Positions 23,147 to 31,169 of a DNA stretch of 49,018 bases are shown here, piece after piece; position 1 is the first letter of the stretch, and the number at the start of each line of letters is the position of its first letter. This DNA comes from Sphingomonas sp. 1F27F7B (GTDB lineage: Bacteria > Pseudomonadota > Alphaproteobacteria > Sphingomonadales > Sphingomonadaceae). Position numbers and translations under genes: made by a program. The stretch covers positions 1-49,018 of the forward strand of contig NZ_SCMK01000031.1 in assembly GCF_005503355.1 (NCBI RefSeq), in the 5' to 3' direction. The notes beneath the pieces were generated by a model. That model worked only from the letters and a program-made list of their open reading frames with translations. It was not told the DNA's origin and made no database searches.

Positions 23147-24273
23147 GCGAGGCTCCCCAGCGCGCCGGCAAGGGCGGCGACATCGTCCTCGCCGATGTTC
23201 AGCGTCAGCGAAACGCGCAGTCGCGACGTGCCCGCCGGCACCGTGGGCGGCCTGATTCCGCGCACGTCGAAACCGAGCCGCTGCAATGCCGCCGCCATCG
23301 CCATGGTCCGCGCATCCTCCCCGATCACCAGCGGCAATATCTGCGAGCCGGTCGCCCGCACGCCCACCGGGGCCAGCAGCGCCTCCGCCCGCCGGATCAG
23401 CGCGTGCAGCCGTGCGCGCCGTCCCGGCTCGGCGATCAGCCCCAGCGCGGCGCGCACCGCCTCCGCCATCAGCGGCGAAGGCGCGGTCGAGAAGATGAAG
23501 GCCCGCCCGCGATTGACCAGGAAGTCGCGCACCACCGGCGGCCCGCACAGCAATGCGCCTTCGCAGCCGAGCGCCTTGCCGCAGGTGTGCAGCGTGATCA
23601 GGTTCTCGCGCCCTGCCAGCCCTGCTGCCAGCCCGCGCCCCTGCGGCCCGAACACGCCGGTGGCGTGCGCTTCGTCGACCAGCAGCACGGCCTCATGCCG
23701 GTCCGCCAGCGCGGCGAGCTCGTCGAGCGGCGCCTGGTCGCCGTCCATGGAATAGAGGCTCTCCACGGCGATCCAGATGCGCCCGGTGCCGCCCGCGTGC
23801 CGCCACGCCGCAATGGCGTGCTCGAACGCGGAGACATCGTTGTGCGCAGCCTCGCGCGCCTCCGCCCGGCCCAGCCGCATGCCTTCGTACGCGCTGGCAT
23901 GGATCAGTGCGTCATGGACGATCAGGTCGCCGCGCTGCGGCAGCGTGGCGAGCAGCGCCGCATTGGCGGCATAGCCGGTCGAGAAATAAAGCGCGCTCCC
24001 GGCGCCGAAGAACCGTGCGGCTTCCGCTTCCAGCGCTTCATGCGCCGCATGATTGCCTCGCAGCAGCCGCGATCCGCCCGACCCGATCGGAATGCCCGCA
24101 TCGATCGCCGCGCGCACTGCCGTCGCCAGCGCGGGATCGCCGGCCAGCGCCAGATAGTCGTTCGAGGAGAAATCCCGCCCCGCCCGCTGGGCCAGCCGTC
24201 GCGCACGGCTGCGTTCGGCGAGGTCGGCAAGGTCACGGTGCTGCGCTTCGAAATGGGGCATCCCCGCGCCCAT
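23143..24273 (-). CDS. bioF: 8-amino-7-oxononanoate synthase (KAPA synthase)
   Basis: 376 residues. An alpha-oxoamine synthase that condenses pimeloyl-ACP/CoA with alanine. Visible features: SSNDYLALA near the N-terminus, GSGGSRLLRGN, STGYAANAALLAT, VESLYSMDGDQAPL, VDEAHATGVFGPQGRGL and the PLP lysine in HTCGKALGCEGALL. It heads the bioF-bioD-bioA operon. The start may be ATG 24273 or 24261; neither has a strong Shine-Dalgarno. No bioB or bioC is in the window, and no BirA-type operator is recognised upstream. Confidence 0.93.
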   Translation of the reverse strand: MGAGMPHFEAQHRDLADLAERSRARRLAQRAGRDFSSNDYLALAGDPALATAVRAAIDAGIPIGSGGSRLLRGNHAAHEALEAEAARFFGAGSALYFSTGYAANAALLATLPQRGDLIVHDALIHASAYEGMRLGRAEAREAAHNDVSAFEHAIAAWRHAGGTGRIWIAVESLYSMDGDQAPLDELAALADRHEAVLLVDEAHATGVFGPQGRGLAAGLAGRENLITLHTCGKALGCEGALLCGPPVVRDFLVNRGRAFIFSTAPSPLMAEAVRAALGLIAEPGRRARLHALIRRAEALLAPVGVRATGSQILPLVIGEDARTMAMAAALQRLGFDVRGIRPPTVPAGTSRLRVSLTLNIGEDDVAALAGALGSLA

Positions 24274-24322
24274 AGGCGCAGCGGACGCGATCGGCCAAGC
24301 GCGGAAGCCCGCGTCCCCCGGC

Positions 24323-24751
24323 TCAGCCGTCCCGCGGCTCCGTCATGTCGAGCGCGTCGCGGAGCATGGACATCGGATTCACGTCGCCACTGGCGACCAG
24401 CACCGCATATTGATTGACGAGCTGCCACTTGTTGCGCTCGACCACCAGGATCAGGTCCTGGTTGAGCGGAATCTGGCTGCCGTCGATCCGGACCGCCGCG
24501 AAGAACAGGCCGTCGATCCAGAAGAGCGCGAGGCTGTTATTGCCGTTGAAGAACTTGCCCGGGCCGTCGCTCGCGTTGAGCGTCCGCGGCACGGCCTGCA
24601 TGCCCGGCTGATATCGGTTGCCGCCGGATTGGCCCCAGCCCGGGATCGTGCCGCCCGAGGTTCCCAGGCCGTTGATGCTCAGGTTGAGATCCTGGCTGGT
24701 CAGGTTCATCACATAGACGTTGCCCGTCGCTGCGTTCGGAGCCTCGACCAT
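24323..24751 (-). CDS. Hypothetical protein, beta-rich
   Basis: 142 residues; ATG 24751 preceded by GGGAGAGAAGG. No signal peptide or membrane segment. The sequence is rich in Asn, Gly and alternating hydrophobics (NVYVMNLTSQDLNLSINGLG, FFNGNNSLALFWIDGLFFAAV, DLILVVERNKWQLVN), suggesting a small beta-sandwich. I do not recognise the family. It is divergent from the operon starting at 24915 and sits upstream of bioF on the same strand with a 49-bp gap. Confidence 0.65.
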   Translation of the reverse strand: MVEAPNAATGNVYVMNLTSQDLNLSINGLGTSGGTIPGWGQSGGNRYQPGMQAVPRTLNASDGPGKFFNGNNSLALFWIDGLFFAAVRIDGSQIPLNQDLILVVERNKWQLVNQYAVLVASGDVNPMSMLRDALDMTEPRDG

Positions 24752-24878
24752 CCTTCTCTCCCGCGATCCTGTGCGGCCGGGAAAATATCACGGGCCCCGC
24801 ACGGCGTCGCCGCGGATTGCCGCCGTTTCGGCGATATCGGCCGCGCGCGACCAGCGGCTTGCGTCGCTCGCGGCGCTA

Positions 24879-24900
24879 GTGTATTATATAAATAATACAC
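24879..24900. promoter_or_regulatory. Perfect AT-rich palindrome GTGTATTA-N6-TAATACAC, likely operator
   Basis: 8-bp perfect arms around TATAAA, ending 14 bp before the GTG start of the membrane-protein/C1 operon, with AT content far above the surroundings. The TATTAT/TATAAA core could itself serve as a -10 element, so a bound repressor would block transcription. The arm sequence is reminiscent of GntR/YtrA-type operators; no regulator gene is adjacent. Confidence 0.6.
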
Positions 24901-24914
24901 ATGGGAGATGCGGG

Positions 24915-25562
24915 GTGCAGCGGTCCTTTGTCGGCGATCATGGCAGGCCCTTCGGCACGGTGGCGGCGCTGCTCTGCCTGTTGTTCACCATCGCGCTGAT
25001 CGTGCTTGGCGACCTCTCGCACGATCTGGCCGGCGCCTCGGAGCCGTTCGCGGCGATCGCCCGGGGCAGTTTCGATGCTGCCCGCGCCCATTGGGGCCTG
25101 TTGCTGGCGGGCGAGATCGTCCGCTGCGTGTTCGCGGGCGCGATCCTGCTCGCGATGCTGACGCTGGCCGGGCCGATCGGGCCGCGCACGCCCGCGCGCG
25201 ACCTGGCGCTGCTCGCCGGTGGCGCGGGAATCCTGTGCCTGGCCGCCGCCGCGCATTTCAACATCGAGGCGGCGGCGCTGCTCGGCATCGGCCGGGTCTC
25301 GCCCCGGGGCGATCTCGTCGCGGCGCTGACGGCGCTCGGCCATGCCGGAATCGCGCTCTGGACGGCGCTGAGCGTGCGCGAGGCGGGGGCTGCGCGCAGC
25401 CTTCCCGGCTGGGTGTTGCTCGCCGGCCTCGCCTTTGCCGGCCTTGTCCTCGCCTCCGGGTTCGCGCGCGTCCTGCTGGGAGGCGCCGCGTTTGCCGGAA
25501 TCCTTTGGTGGGGTGGCATTTTCCTCACCCTGCACCGGCCGGAAGACCGCATCCGGCGCTGA
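24915..25562 (+). CDS. Six-helix membrane protein of unknown function, head of the C1 operon
   Basis: 215 residues from GTG 24915, with GGGAG about 10 nt upstream. Six predicted membrane segments (about 14-32, 56-82, 90-110, 130-150, 162-182, 184-206), short loops and a basic end. I do not recognise the family. It starts just downstream of the perfect palindrome and ends 58 bp before adhC with no clear promoter or terminator between, so it is probably the first cistron of the formaldehyde operon. Confidence 0.7.
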   Translation: MQRSFVGDHGRPFGTVAALLCLLFTIALIVLGDLSHDLAGASEPFAAIARGSFDAARAHWGLLLAGEIVRCVFAGAILLAMLTLAGPIGPRTPARDLALLAGGAGILCLAAAAHFNIEAAALLGIGRVSPRGDLVAALTALGHAGIALWTALSVREAGAARSLPGWVLLAGLAFAGLVLASGFARVLLGGAAFAGILWWGGIFLTLHRPEDRIRR

Positions 25563-25620
25563 CTCCCATTGCAACCGGGCCGGGTTTCCCCGATCAGGCC
25601 GGCGAGCAAGGAGAAAGCCC

Positions 25621-26733
25621 ATGAAGACCCGCGCCGCCGTCGCTTTCGCAGCGAAGCAGCCGCTCGAGATCGTCGAGCTCGATCTCGAGGGCCCCCAGGC
25701 GGGCGAAGTGCTGGTCGAGATCATGGCGACGGGCATCTGCCACACCGATGCCTATACGCTCGACGGGTTCGATTCCGAGGGCATCTTCCCCAGCGTGCTC
25801 GGCCATGAGGGGGCGGGCATCGTCCGCGAAGTGGGGGCGGGCGTCACCAGCGTGAAGCCGGGCGACCATGTGATCCCGCTCTACACCCCCGAATGCCGCC
25901 AGTGTAAGTCGTGCCTGTCCGGCAAGACCAATCTGTGCACCGCGATCCGCGCCACTCAGGGCAAGGGCCTGATGCCCGACGGCACGACCCGATTCTCGTA
26001 CAAGGGCCAGCCGATCTACCATTATATGGGCTGCTCTACCTTCTCGAACTTCACCGTGCTGCCCGAGATCGCCGTGGCGAAGATCCGCGAGGACGCGCCG
26101 TTCCAGACCAGCTGCTATATCGGCTGCGGCGTCACCACCGGCGTCGGCGCGGTGGTCAACACCGCCAAGGTCCAGGTCGGCGAGAAGGTGGTGGTGTTCG
26201 GCCTGGGCGGGATCGGCCTCAACGTGATCCAGGGCGCCAGGATGGTCGGCGCGGACGTGATCGTCGGGGTCGACATCAATCCGGACCGCGAGGAATGGGG
26301 CCGCCGGTTCGGCATGACCCACTTCATCGACGGCAAGGGCAAGTCGCGCGAGGACGTGATCGCCGAGGTGCTCGCGCTCACCGACGGCGGCGCCGATTAT
26401 TCGTTCGACGCCACCGGCAATACCGAAGTGATGCGTACCGCGCTCGAATGCTGCCATCGCGGCTGGGGCGAATCGATCATCATCGGCGTGGCCGAGGCGG
26501 GCAGGGAAATCGCGACGCGCCCGTTCCAGCTGGTCACCGGCCGGGTCTGGAAGGGTACGGCGTTCGGCGGTGCCAAGGGCCGGACCGACGTGCCGAAGAT
26601 CGTCGACTGGTATATGAACGGCAAGATCGCGATCGATCCGATGATCACCCATGTCCTGACGCTGGACGAGATCAACAAGGGCTTCGATCTGATGCATGCG
26701 GGCGAGAGCATCCGCAGCGTCGTGGTATATTGA
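25621..26733 (+). CDS. frmA: S-(hydroxymethyl)glutathione dehydrogenase (class III alcohol dehydrogenase)
   Basis: 370 residues. It oxidises S-hydroxymethylglutathione, the spontaneous formaldehyde-glutathione adduct, to S-formylglutathione with NAD+, and can also act as GSNO reductase. It is a zinc MDR enzyme: catalytic zinc ligands in TGICHTD and GHEGAG with the later SCYIGCGVTTG, structural zinc in PECRQCKSCLSGKTNLC (four Cys), Rossmann VVVFGLGGIGLNVIQGA, and the class III end FDLMHAGESIRSVV. It opens the six-gene C1 part of the operon and is followed 16 bp later by the VOC gene. Confidence 0.96.
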   Translation: MKTRAAVAFAAKQPLEIVELDLEGPQAGEVLVEIMATGICHTDAYTLDGFDSEGIFPSVLGHEGAGIVREVGAGVTSVKPGDHVIPLYTPECRQCKSCLSGKTNLCTAIRATQGKGLMPDGTTRFSYKGQPIYHYMGCSTFSNFTVLPEIAVAKIREDAPFQTSCYIGCGVTTGVGAVVNTAKVQVGEKVVVFGLGGIGLNVIQGARMVGADVIVGVDINPDREEWGRRFGMTHFIDGKGKSREDVIAEVLALTDGGADYSFDATGNTEVMRTALECCHRGWGESIIIGVAEAGREIATRPFQLVTGRVWKGTAFGGAKGRTDVPKIVDWYMNGKIAIDPMITHVLTLDEINKGFDLMHAGESIRSVVVY

Positions 26734-26749
26734 CGGAGGAGATGCGGCG

Positions 26750-27133
26750 ATGTTCAGCCATGTGATGGTCGGCAGCAACGACCTGGCGCGTTCCCGGAGC
26801 TTTTACGACGCGCTGTTCGGCGCGATCGGCGGCAGGCCGGCGATGGCCGATGACAAGGGCCGGCTGATCTACCTGCACAATGGCGGCCTCTTCATGGTCT
26901 CCGCGCCGCTCGACGGCGATCCTGCCTGCCATGCCAATGGCGGCACGATCGGCTTCGCGATGGACAGCGCCGAGCAGGTCGTCACCTGGCACGATGCCGG
27001 CGTCGCGGCGGGAGGCAAGTCGATCGAGGATCCGCCCGGCCTGCGCGACTTGCCCTTCGGCAAGATGCACCTTGCCTATCTCCGCGATCCCGACGGCAAC
27101 AAGCTGTGCGGGGTCTGGCGCGTGCCGGCGTGA
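26750..27133 (+). CDS. VOC-superfamily (glyoxalase-like) protein
   Basis: 127 residues from ATG 26750 with GGAGGAG upstream. A single vicinal-oxygen-chelate module: MFSHVMVGSNDLARSRSFYDALFGAIGG at the start, a central GGTIGFAMDS, and YLRDPDGNKLCGVWR at the end. The C-terminal position where glyoxalase I has its metal-binding Glu is Cys here, as in several VOC subfamilies of unknown reaction. It is translationally coupled to the cupin gene (GTGA overlap). Its place in the formaldehyde operon suggests handling of a glutathione or aldehyde adduct; that is inference. Confidence 0.82.
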   Translation: MFSHVMVGSNDLARSRSFYDALFGAIGGRPAMADDKGRLIYLHNGGLFMVSAPLDGDPACHANGGTIGFAMDSAEQVVTWHDAGVAAGGKSIEDPPGLRDLPFGKMHLAYLRDPDGNKLCGVWRVPA

Positions 27134-27486
27134 GCGGGGTCGTCAACCTGGCGGAGAAGTTCGCCGGCTTCTCGGAGCATTGGGCGCCGCGCATCGTCGC
27201 GCGCTACAACGACAATGACATCCGCATCGTGAAGGTGGAGGGCGAGTTCGTCTGGCACAGCCATCCCGAGACCGACGATTTCTTCCTCGTGCTCGAAGGC
27301 GTGCTCGACATCGAGCTGCGCGATCGCACGGTGACGCTCCAGCCGGGTGAGATCTTCGTCGTCCCGCGCGGCGTCGAGCATCGGCCGGTCGCGCGCCGGG
27401 GGGAAGTGAAGCTGATCGTCATCGAGCCGTCCGGCACGCCCAATACCGGCGACGCCGCGACGGCGACTCAGGTGGAGGCGCTTTGA
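27130..27486 (+). CDS. Single-domain cupin protein
   Basis: 118 residues from GTG 27130 overlapping the VOC stop. The first cupin motif is visible as GEFVWHSHPETDDFFLVLEGVLDIEL (His, His, Glu ligands) and the second as LQPGEIFVVPRGVEHRPVARR (His ligand), so a metal site is complete. Proteins of this kind are common next to C1 and aldehyde genes, but no reaction is established. It lies 25 bp before purU in the same operon. Confidence 0.82.
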   Translation: MSGVVNLAEKFAGFSEHWAPRIVARYNDNDIRIVKVEGEFVWHSHPETDDFFLVLEGVLDIELRDRTVTLQPGEIFVVPRGVEHRPVARRGEVKLIVIEPSGTPNTGDAATATQVEAL

Positions 27487-27511
27487 TGCCGCGGCGCCCG
27501 GCCTGCCGCGC

Positions 27512-28360
27512 ATGACCGTGCCGGCCTGGATCCTGACTCTCGATTGCGAGGACCGGCCGGGCATCGTCGCGGCGGTAAGCGGATTCCTCGCCGCGCGCGA
27601 CGGCTTCATCCTCGACAGCCAGCAATATGCCGATCTCGATTCGGGCCGCTTCTTCATGCGAGTCGAGTTCAAGGCGGCAGGTGCGCCGTTCGAGACCATG
27701 GCGCTGCGCGAGGCGTTCGCGCCGGTGGCCGAGCGCTTCGGCTTCGACTGGGCGATGACGGAGAGCGACAGGCTCCCGCGCATCCTGATCGCGGTGTCGA
27801 AGGGTTCGCACTGCCTCAACGACCTGCTCCATCGCTGGAAGACCGGCAGCCTGGGCGTCGAGATCGCGGGCGTGGTCTCCAACCACGGCACGCTGCGCGA
27901 CCTCACCGAATGGCATGGCCTGCCCTTTGTCCTGCTGCCTGAAGGCAGGGACCTGCAGGAAGCGGCGCTGCTCGCCGAGTTCGATCGGGTCGGCGCGGAC
28001 TATCTGATCCTCGCGCGCTACATGCAGATCCTGTCGCCCGCGCTCGCCGATCGACTGGCCGGGCGCTGCATCAACATCCATCACAGCTTCCTGCCGGGGT
28101 TCAAGGGCGCCAGGCCCTATCACCGGGCGCATGCGCGCGGCGTGAAGCTGATCGGCGCCACTGCGCATTTCGTCACCAGCGACCTCGACGAGGGGCCGAT
28201 CATCGAGCAGGCGGTCGACCGCGTAGATCATCGTGCCTCGGTCGACGACCTGATCCGCATCGGCCGCGACATCGAGGCGCAGGTGCTCGCCCGCGCCGTG
28301 CAGTGGATCGGGGCGCGCCGCGTCTTCCGCAACGGCAACCGCACCATCGTCTTCCGCTGA
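27512..28360 (+). CDS. purU: Formyltetrahydrofolate deformylase
   Basis: 282 residues. It hydrolyses 10-formyl-THF to formate and THF, balancing the C1-folate pool. The N-terminal ACT domain (about 1-80: LTLDCEDRPGIVAAVSGFLA) is followed by a formyl-transferase fold with NIHHSFLPGFKGARPYHRAHARGVKLIGATAHFVTSDLDEGPII, which contains the catalytic His and Asp. The operon position between the cupin and S-formylglutathione hydrolase puts two formate-releasing activities side by side. No Shine-Dalgarno is obvious before ATG 27512, so the start is less certain. Confidence 0.93.
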   Translation: MTVPAWILTLDCEDRPGIVAAVSGFLAARDGFILDSQQYADLDSGRFFMRVEFKAAGAPFETMALREAFAPVAERFGFDWAMTESDRLPRILIAVSKGSHCLNDLLHRWKTGSLGVEIAGVVSNHGTLRDLTEWHGLPFVLLPEGRDLQEAALLAEFDRVGADYLILARYMQILSPALADRLAGRCINIHHSFLPGFKGARPYHRAHARGVKLIGATAHFVTSDLDEGPIIEQAVDRVDHRASVDDLIRIGRDIEAQVLARAVQWIGARRVFRNGNRTIVFR

Positions 28361-28370
28361 AGGGCCGCCC

Positions 28371-29204
28371 ATGGAACTGCTTTCCTCCAACAAGTCCCGG
28401 GGCGGCGTGCAGGGCGTCTATCGCCATGCCTCCGCCGCCACCGGCACCGACATGACCTTCTCTGCCTTCGTGCCAGAGCATGCCCCGGGCGCGAAGCTGC
28501 CGGTGCTGTGGTTCCTCTCCGGCCTCACCTGCACCCATGCCAATGTCACCGAGAAGGGTGAGTATCGCGCGGCCTGCGCCCGGCACGGCGTGATCCTGGT
28601 CGCGCCGGACACTTCGCCGCGCGGGCCGGGCGTGCCCGACGACGAAGCCTATGATTTCGGCCAGGGCGCCGGCTTCTATCTCGACGCGACCGAGGCGCCC
28701 TGGGCGGCGCAGTTCCGGATGCGCAGCTATGTCGAGCTGGAACTGCCCGGGTTGATCGAGGCGGAGTTCCCGGCCGACATGGCCCGCCAGGGCATCACCG
28801 GCCATTCGATGGGCGGGCACGGCGCGCTGACCATCGGCTTGCGCAATCCGGATCGCTTCCGCTCGGTTTCGGCCTTCTCGCCGATCGCGGCGCCGAGCCG
28901 GGTGCCCTGGGGCGAGAAGGCGCTTGGCGGATATCTGGGCCCGGATCGTGCGGCATGGCGCGCGCATGACGCCGTCGCGCTGATCGAGGACGGCGCACGC
29001 CTGCCCGCGCTGCTGGTCGACACCGGCGCCGACGATCCCTTCCTCGACACCCAGCTCAAGCCCGAACTGCTGGAGGCCGCCTGCGCCGAGGCGGGCATCG
29101 CGCTCACCCAGCGGCTCCAGCCGGGCTATGACCACAGCTATTATTTCGTCTCCACTTTCCTCGGCGACCATGTCGCCTGGCATGCGGAGCGGCTGAAGGC
29201 ATGA
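28371..29204 (+). CDS. fghA: S-formylglutathione hydrolase
   Basis: 277 residues of the esterase D family, hydrolysing S-formylglutathione to formate and glutathione. The alpha/beta-hydrolase motifs are LSGLTCTHANVTEKG, the nucleophile ITGHSMGGHGAL (about residue 146), the Asp in VDTGADDPFLDTQLKPE and the His in YDHSYYF. This is the second step after the class III dehydrogenase in the same operon. Its stop overlaps the flavoprotein start (ATGA). Confidence 0.95.
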   Translation: MELLSSNKSRGGVQGVYRHASAATGTDMTFSAFVPEHAPGAKLPVLWFLSGLTCTHANVTEKGEYRAACARHGVILVAPDTSPRGPGVPDDEAYDFGQGAGFYLDATEAPWAAQFRMRSYVELELPGLIEAEFPADMARQGITGHSMGGHGALTIGLRNPDRFRSVSAFSPIAAPSRVPWGEKALGGYLGPDRAAWRAHDAVALIEDGARLPALLVDTGADDPFLDTQLKPELLEAACAEAGIALTQRLQPGYDHSYYFVSTFLGDHVAWHAERLKA

Positions 29205-30418
29205 GATACGACGTCCTCATCGTCGGCGCCGGCCATGGCGGAGCCCAGGCGGCGATCGCGCTTCGCCAGAACAAGTTCGAAGGCAGCATCGCGCTGCTCG
29301 GCGACGAGCCCGAGCTGCCCTATGAGCGGCCGCCGCTCTCCAAGGAATATCTCTCGGGCGAGAAGGCATTCGAGCGGCTGCTGATCCGCAACGCGGCATT
29401 CTGGGAGGAGCGCCGGGTGGTGCTGCTGCCCGGCCGCACCGTTACCGCGGTGGATCCCGTCGCGCATGCCGTCACCGCGGACGGCGAGGCGATCGGCTAT
29501 GGCCAGCTGATCTGGGCGACCGGCGGCAAGCCGCGCCGGCTGGCCTGTGACGGGCATGACCTTGCCGGCATCCACACCGTGCGCACCCGCGCCGATGTCG
29601 ACCGGATGATGGCCGAGCTGGACGGCGTCGCCCGCGTCGCGGTGGTCGGCGGCGGCTATATCGGGCTGGAGGCGGCCGCCGTCCTGGCCAAGCTCGGCAA
29701 GCAGGTCACCGTGATCGAGGCGCTGGATCGCGTCCTCGCCCGCGTCGCCGGCGCGCCGCTGTCGCGCTTCTTCGAAGCCGAGCACCGCGCGCACGGCGTC
29801 GAGATCCGTCTTGGCGCGCAGGTCGAGGCAATCGAAGGGGAGAGGCGAGTCACCGGCGTGCGGCTGGCGGGCGGCGAAGTGATCGCAGCCGACATGGCAA
29901 TCGTCGGCATCGGCATTCTTCCCGCCGTGGAGCCGCTGCTCGCCGCCGGCGCGACCGGCGGAAACGGCGTGCTCGTCGACGAACAGTCGCGCACCAGCCT
30001 GCCGGACGTCTTCGCGATCGGCGATTGCGCGCTGCACGTGAACCATTATGCCGCCGACACTGCGATTCGCCTGGAATCGGTCCAGAACGCCAACGACCAG
30101 GGCACCGTCGCCGCGAAGACGATCTGCGGCATCGAAGCGCGTTACGACGCCGTGCCCTGGTTCTGGTCCAACCAGTACGACCTCAAGCTCCAGACCGTCG
30201 GCATCTCGGCCGGGCACGACACGCTGGTGGTCCGGGGCGATCCCGCCGCTCGCAGCTTCTCGCTGGTCTATTATCGCCAGGGCCGGGTGATCGCCCTCGA
30301 CTGCGTCAACGCAGTCAAGGACTATGTCCAGGGCCGCAGGCTGGTGGTGGAGGGGATCGCCGCGGATCCCGCGCTGGTCGCCGACGCCGCGGTTCCGCTC
30401 AAGGAAATCGCAAGCTAG
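29201..30418 (+). CDS. Ferredoxin/rubredoxin reductase-type FAD/NAD flavoprotein
   Basis: 405 residues. FAD-binding VLIVGAGHGGAQAAIALRQ at the N-terminus, NAD(P)-binding VAVVGGGYIGLEAAAVLAKLGKQVTVIE (about 147-174), a second FAD motif DVFAIGDCA, and the reductase C-terminal domain. This resembles rhodocoxin/putidaredoxin reductase types that feed electrons from NADH to a [2Fe-2S] ferredoxin and on to a P450 or Rieske oxygenase. No ferredoxin or oxygenase gene is present here. Being in the formaldehyde operon suggests that it serves an oxygenative demethylase encoded elsewhere. It is the last gene of the operon. Confidence 0.88.
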   Translation: MRYDVLIVGAGHGGAQAAIALRQNKFEGSIALLGDEPELPYERPPLSKEYLSGEKAFERLLIRNAAFWEERRVVLLPGRTVTAVDPVAHAVTADGEAIGYGQLIWATGGKPRRLACDGHDLAGIHTVRTRADVDRMMAELDGVARVAVVGGGYIGLEAAAVLAKLGKQVTVIEALDRVLARVAGAPLSRFFEAEHRAHGVEIRLGAQVEAIEGERRVTGVRLAGGEVIAADMAIVGIGILPAVEPLLAAGATGGNGVLVDEQSRTSLPDVFAIGDCALHVNHYAADTAIRLESVQNANDQGTVAAKTICGIEARYDAVPWFWSNQYDLKLQTVGISAGHDTLVVRGDPAARSFSLVYYRQGRVIALDCVNAVKDYVQGRRLVVEGIAADPALVADAAVPLKEIAS

Positions 30419-30423
30419 CCGAG

Positions 30424-30440
30424 CCTGACATAATGTCAGG
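30424..30440. promoter_or_regulatory. Operator 1, CCTGACA-TAA-TGTCAGG
   Basis: Perfect 7-bp inverted repeat, upstream of the -35 box of the XRE gene. It shares the core CTGACA-N3-TGTCAG with the site at 30482. Probably bound by the small XRE regulator encoded at 30522. Confidence 0.75.
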
Positions 30441-30445
30441 TCTTA

Positions 30446-30473
30446 TTGACAATCCCGTGCGACTCGCTATGTA
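30446..30473 (+). promoter_or_regulatory. Sigma70-type promoter TTGACA-N16-TATGTA
   Basis: A perfect -35 (30446-30451) and a reasonable -10 (30468-30473) with 16-bp spacing, lying between the two operators. Transcription would start near 30480, so operator 2 would cover the start of the mRNA. Confidence 0.65.
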
Positions 30474-30481
30474 AGGTGAAC

Positions 30482-30496
30482 CTGACAGGATGTCAG
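30482..30496. promoter_or_regulatory. Operator 2, CTGACA-GGA-TGTCAG
   Basis: Perfect 6-bp inverted repeat located just downstream of the -10, about 25 bp before the XRE start codon. It has the same core as operator 1. The layout fits negative autoregulation by two dimers flanking the promoter. Confidence 0.75.
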
Positions 30497-30521
30497 CTAG
30501 TGGGGACATGCCGAACAAGGG

Positions 30522-30734
30522 ATGCGGAACCGGCTGAAAGTGCTGCGCGCCGAGCGTGACTGGAGCCAGGCGGAGCTTGGCGGCCGGCTCGGCGTGTCGC
30601 GCCAGGCGGTGAACGCGATCGAAACGGGCAAGCACGATCCGTCGCTGCCGCTCGCGTTCAAGATTGCGCGCCTGTTCGGCATGCCCATCGAGGAGATATT
30701 TTTCGATGCCGAGTCGGGAAACGGGAATGACTGA
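30522..30734 (+). CDS. Small XRE-family (YozG-like) HTH regulator
   Basis: 70 residues that are almost entirely an HTH_3 domain: RLKVLRAERDWSQAELGGRLGVSRQAVNAIETGKHDPSLPLAFKIARLFGMPIEEIF. Only ATG 30522 is available in frame after an upstream stop. It lies downstream of a promoter flanked by twin palindromes and overlaps the following membrane-protein gene by 8 nt. The pairing of a solitary XRE with a small membrane protein is a recurrent arrangement. It probably represses its own operon. Confidence 0.9.
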   Translation: MRNRLKVLRAERDWSQAELGGRLGVSRQAVNAIETGKHDPSLPLAFKIARLFGMPIEEIFFDAESGNGND

Positions 30735-31140
30735 GCCGATGGGCCCCGGTGAACGTGCCGAGCGCACGCGCGCGCGCCATCTCGCGATTGTCGCTGCCGG
30801 CCTGATGCTGCTGGGCGGCGGGATCGGCGCGGTGCTGTCCTATCTCCAGCATAGCGGCGCGCGCACGCTGCCGCCGAGCTGGGCGATCACGGTGGCGGCG
30901 CTCTATCTTGTCGGCACCACGATCGGCAGCTGGTATTTCTTCCGCCGCGTCGACGAGGTCGAGCGGCGCGACCATCTGCTCGTCAGCGCGGTGGGCATCT
31001 ATTTCTATGCACTCGTCTACCCCGTCTGGTTCTTCCTATGGAAGGGCGGGTTGGTCGGAATGCCCGATCACGAGATTCTGTTCATCGGCACCATGGGGGT
31101 GCTGACTGTCGCCTATTACGGGAAGAAACTCCGGCCCTGA
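30727..31140 (+). CDS. Small membrane protein coupled to the XRE regulator
   Basis: 137 residues with four membrane segments (about 18-40, 51-70, 84-104, 112-131) and a charged cytoplasmic N-terminus. ATG 30727 overlaps the regulator stop (ATGACTGA), so the two are made together. I do not recognise a defined family, though it resembles DUF2178-like membrane proteins found beside XRE regulators. A sensor or anti-regulator role is inference. Confidence 0.78.
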   Translation: MTEPMGPGERAERTRARHLAIVAAGLMLLGGGIGAVLSYLQHSGARTLPPSWAITVAALYLVGTTIGSWYFFRRVDEVERRDHLLVSAVGIYFYALVYPVWFFLWKGGLVGMPDHEILFIGTMGVLTVAYYGKKLRP

Positions 31141-31169
31141 CCGGCCGTGCAACATGGAGTGATTTCGAG

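Noticed and set aside
24879..24900. Rho-independent terminator
   Set aside because: AT-rich arms with only 6-bp loop and location right before a start codon fit an operator, not a terminator.
25621..30418. Genomic island
   Set aside because: Base composition and codon use match the surroundings; no integrase, tRNA junction or direct repeats.
30497..30530. Upstream ATG at 30508 as the XRE start
   Set aside because: It is out of frame and stops after nine codons.
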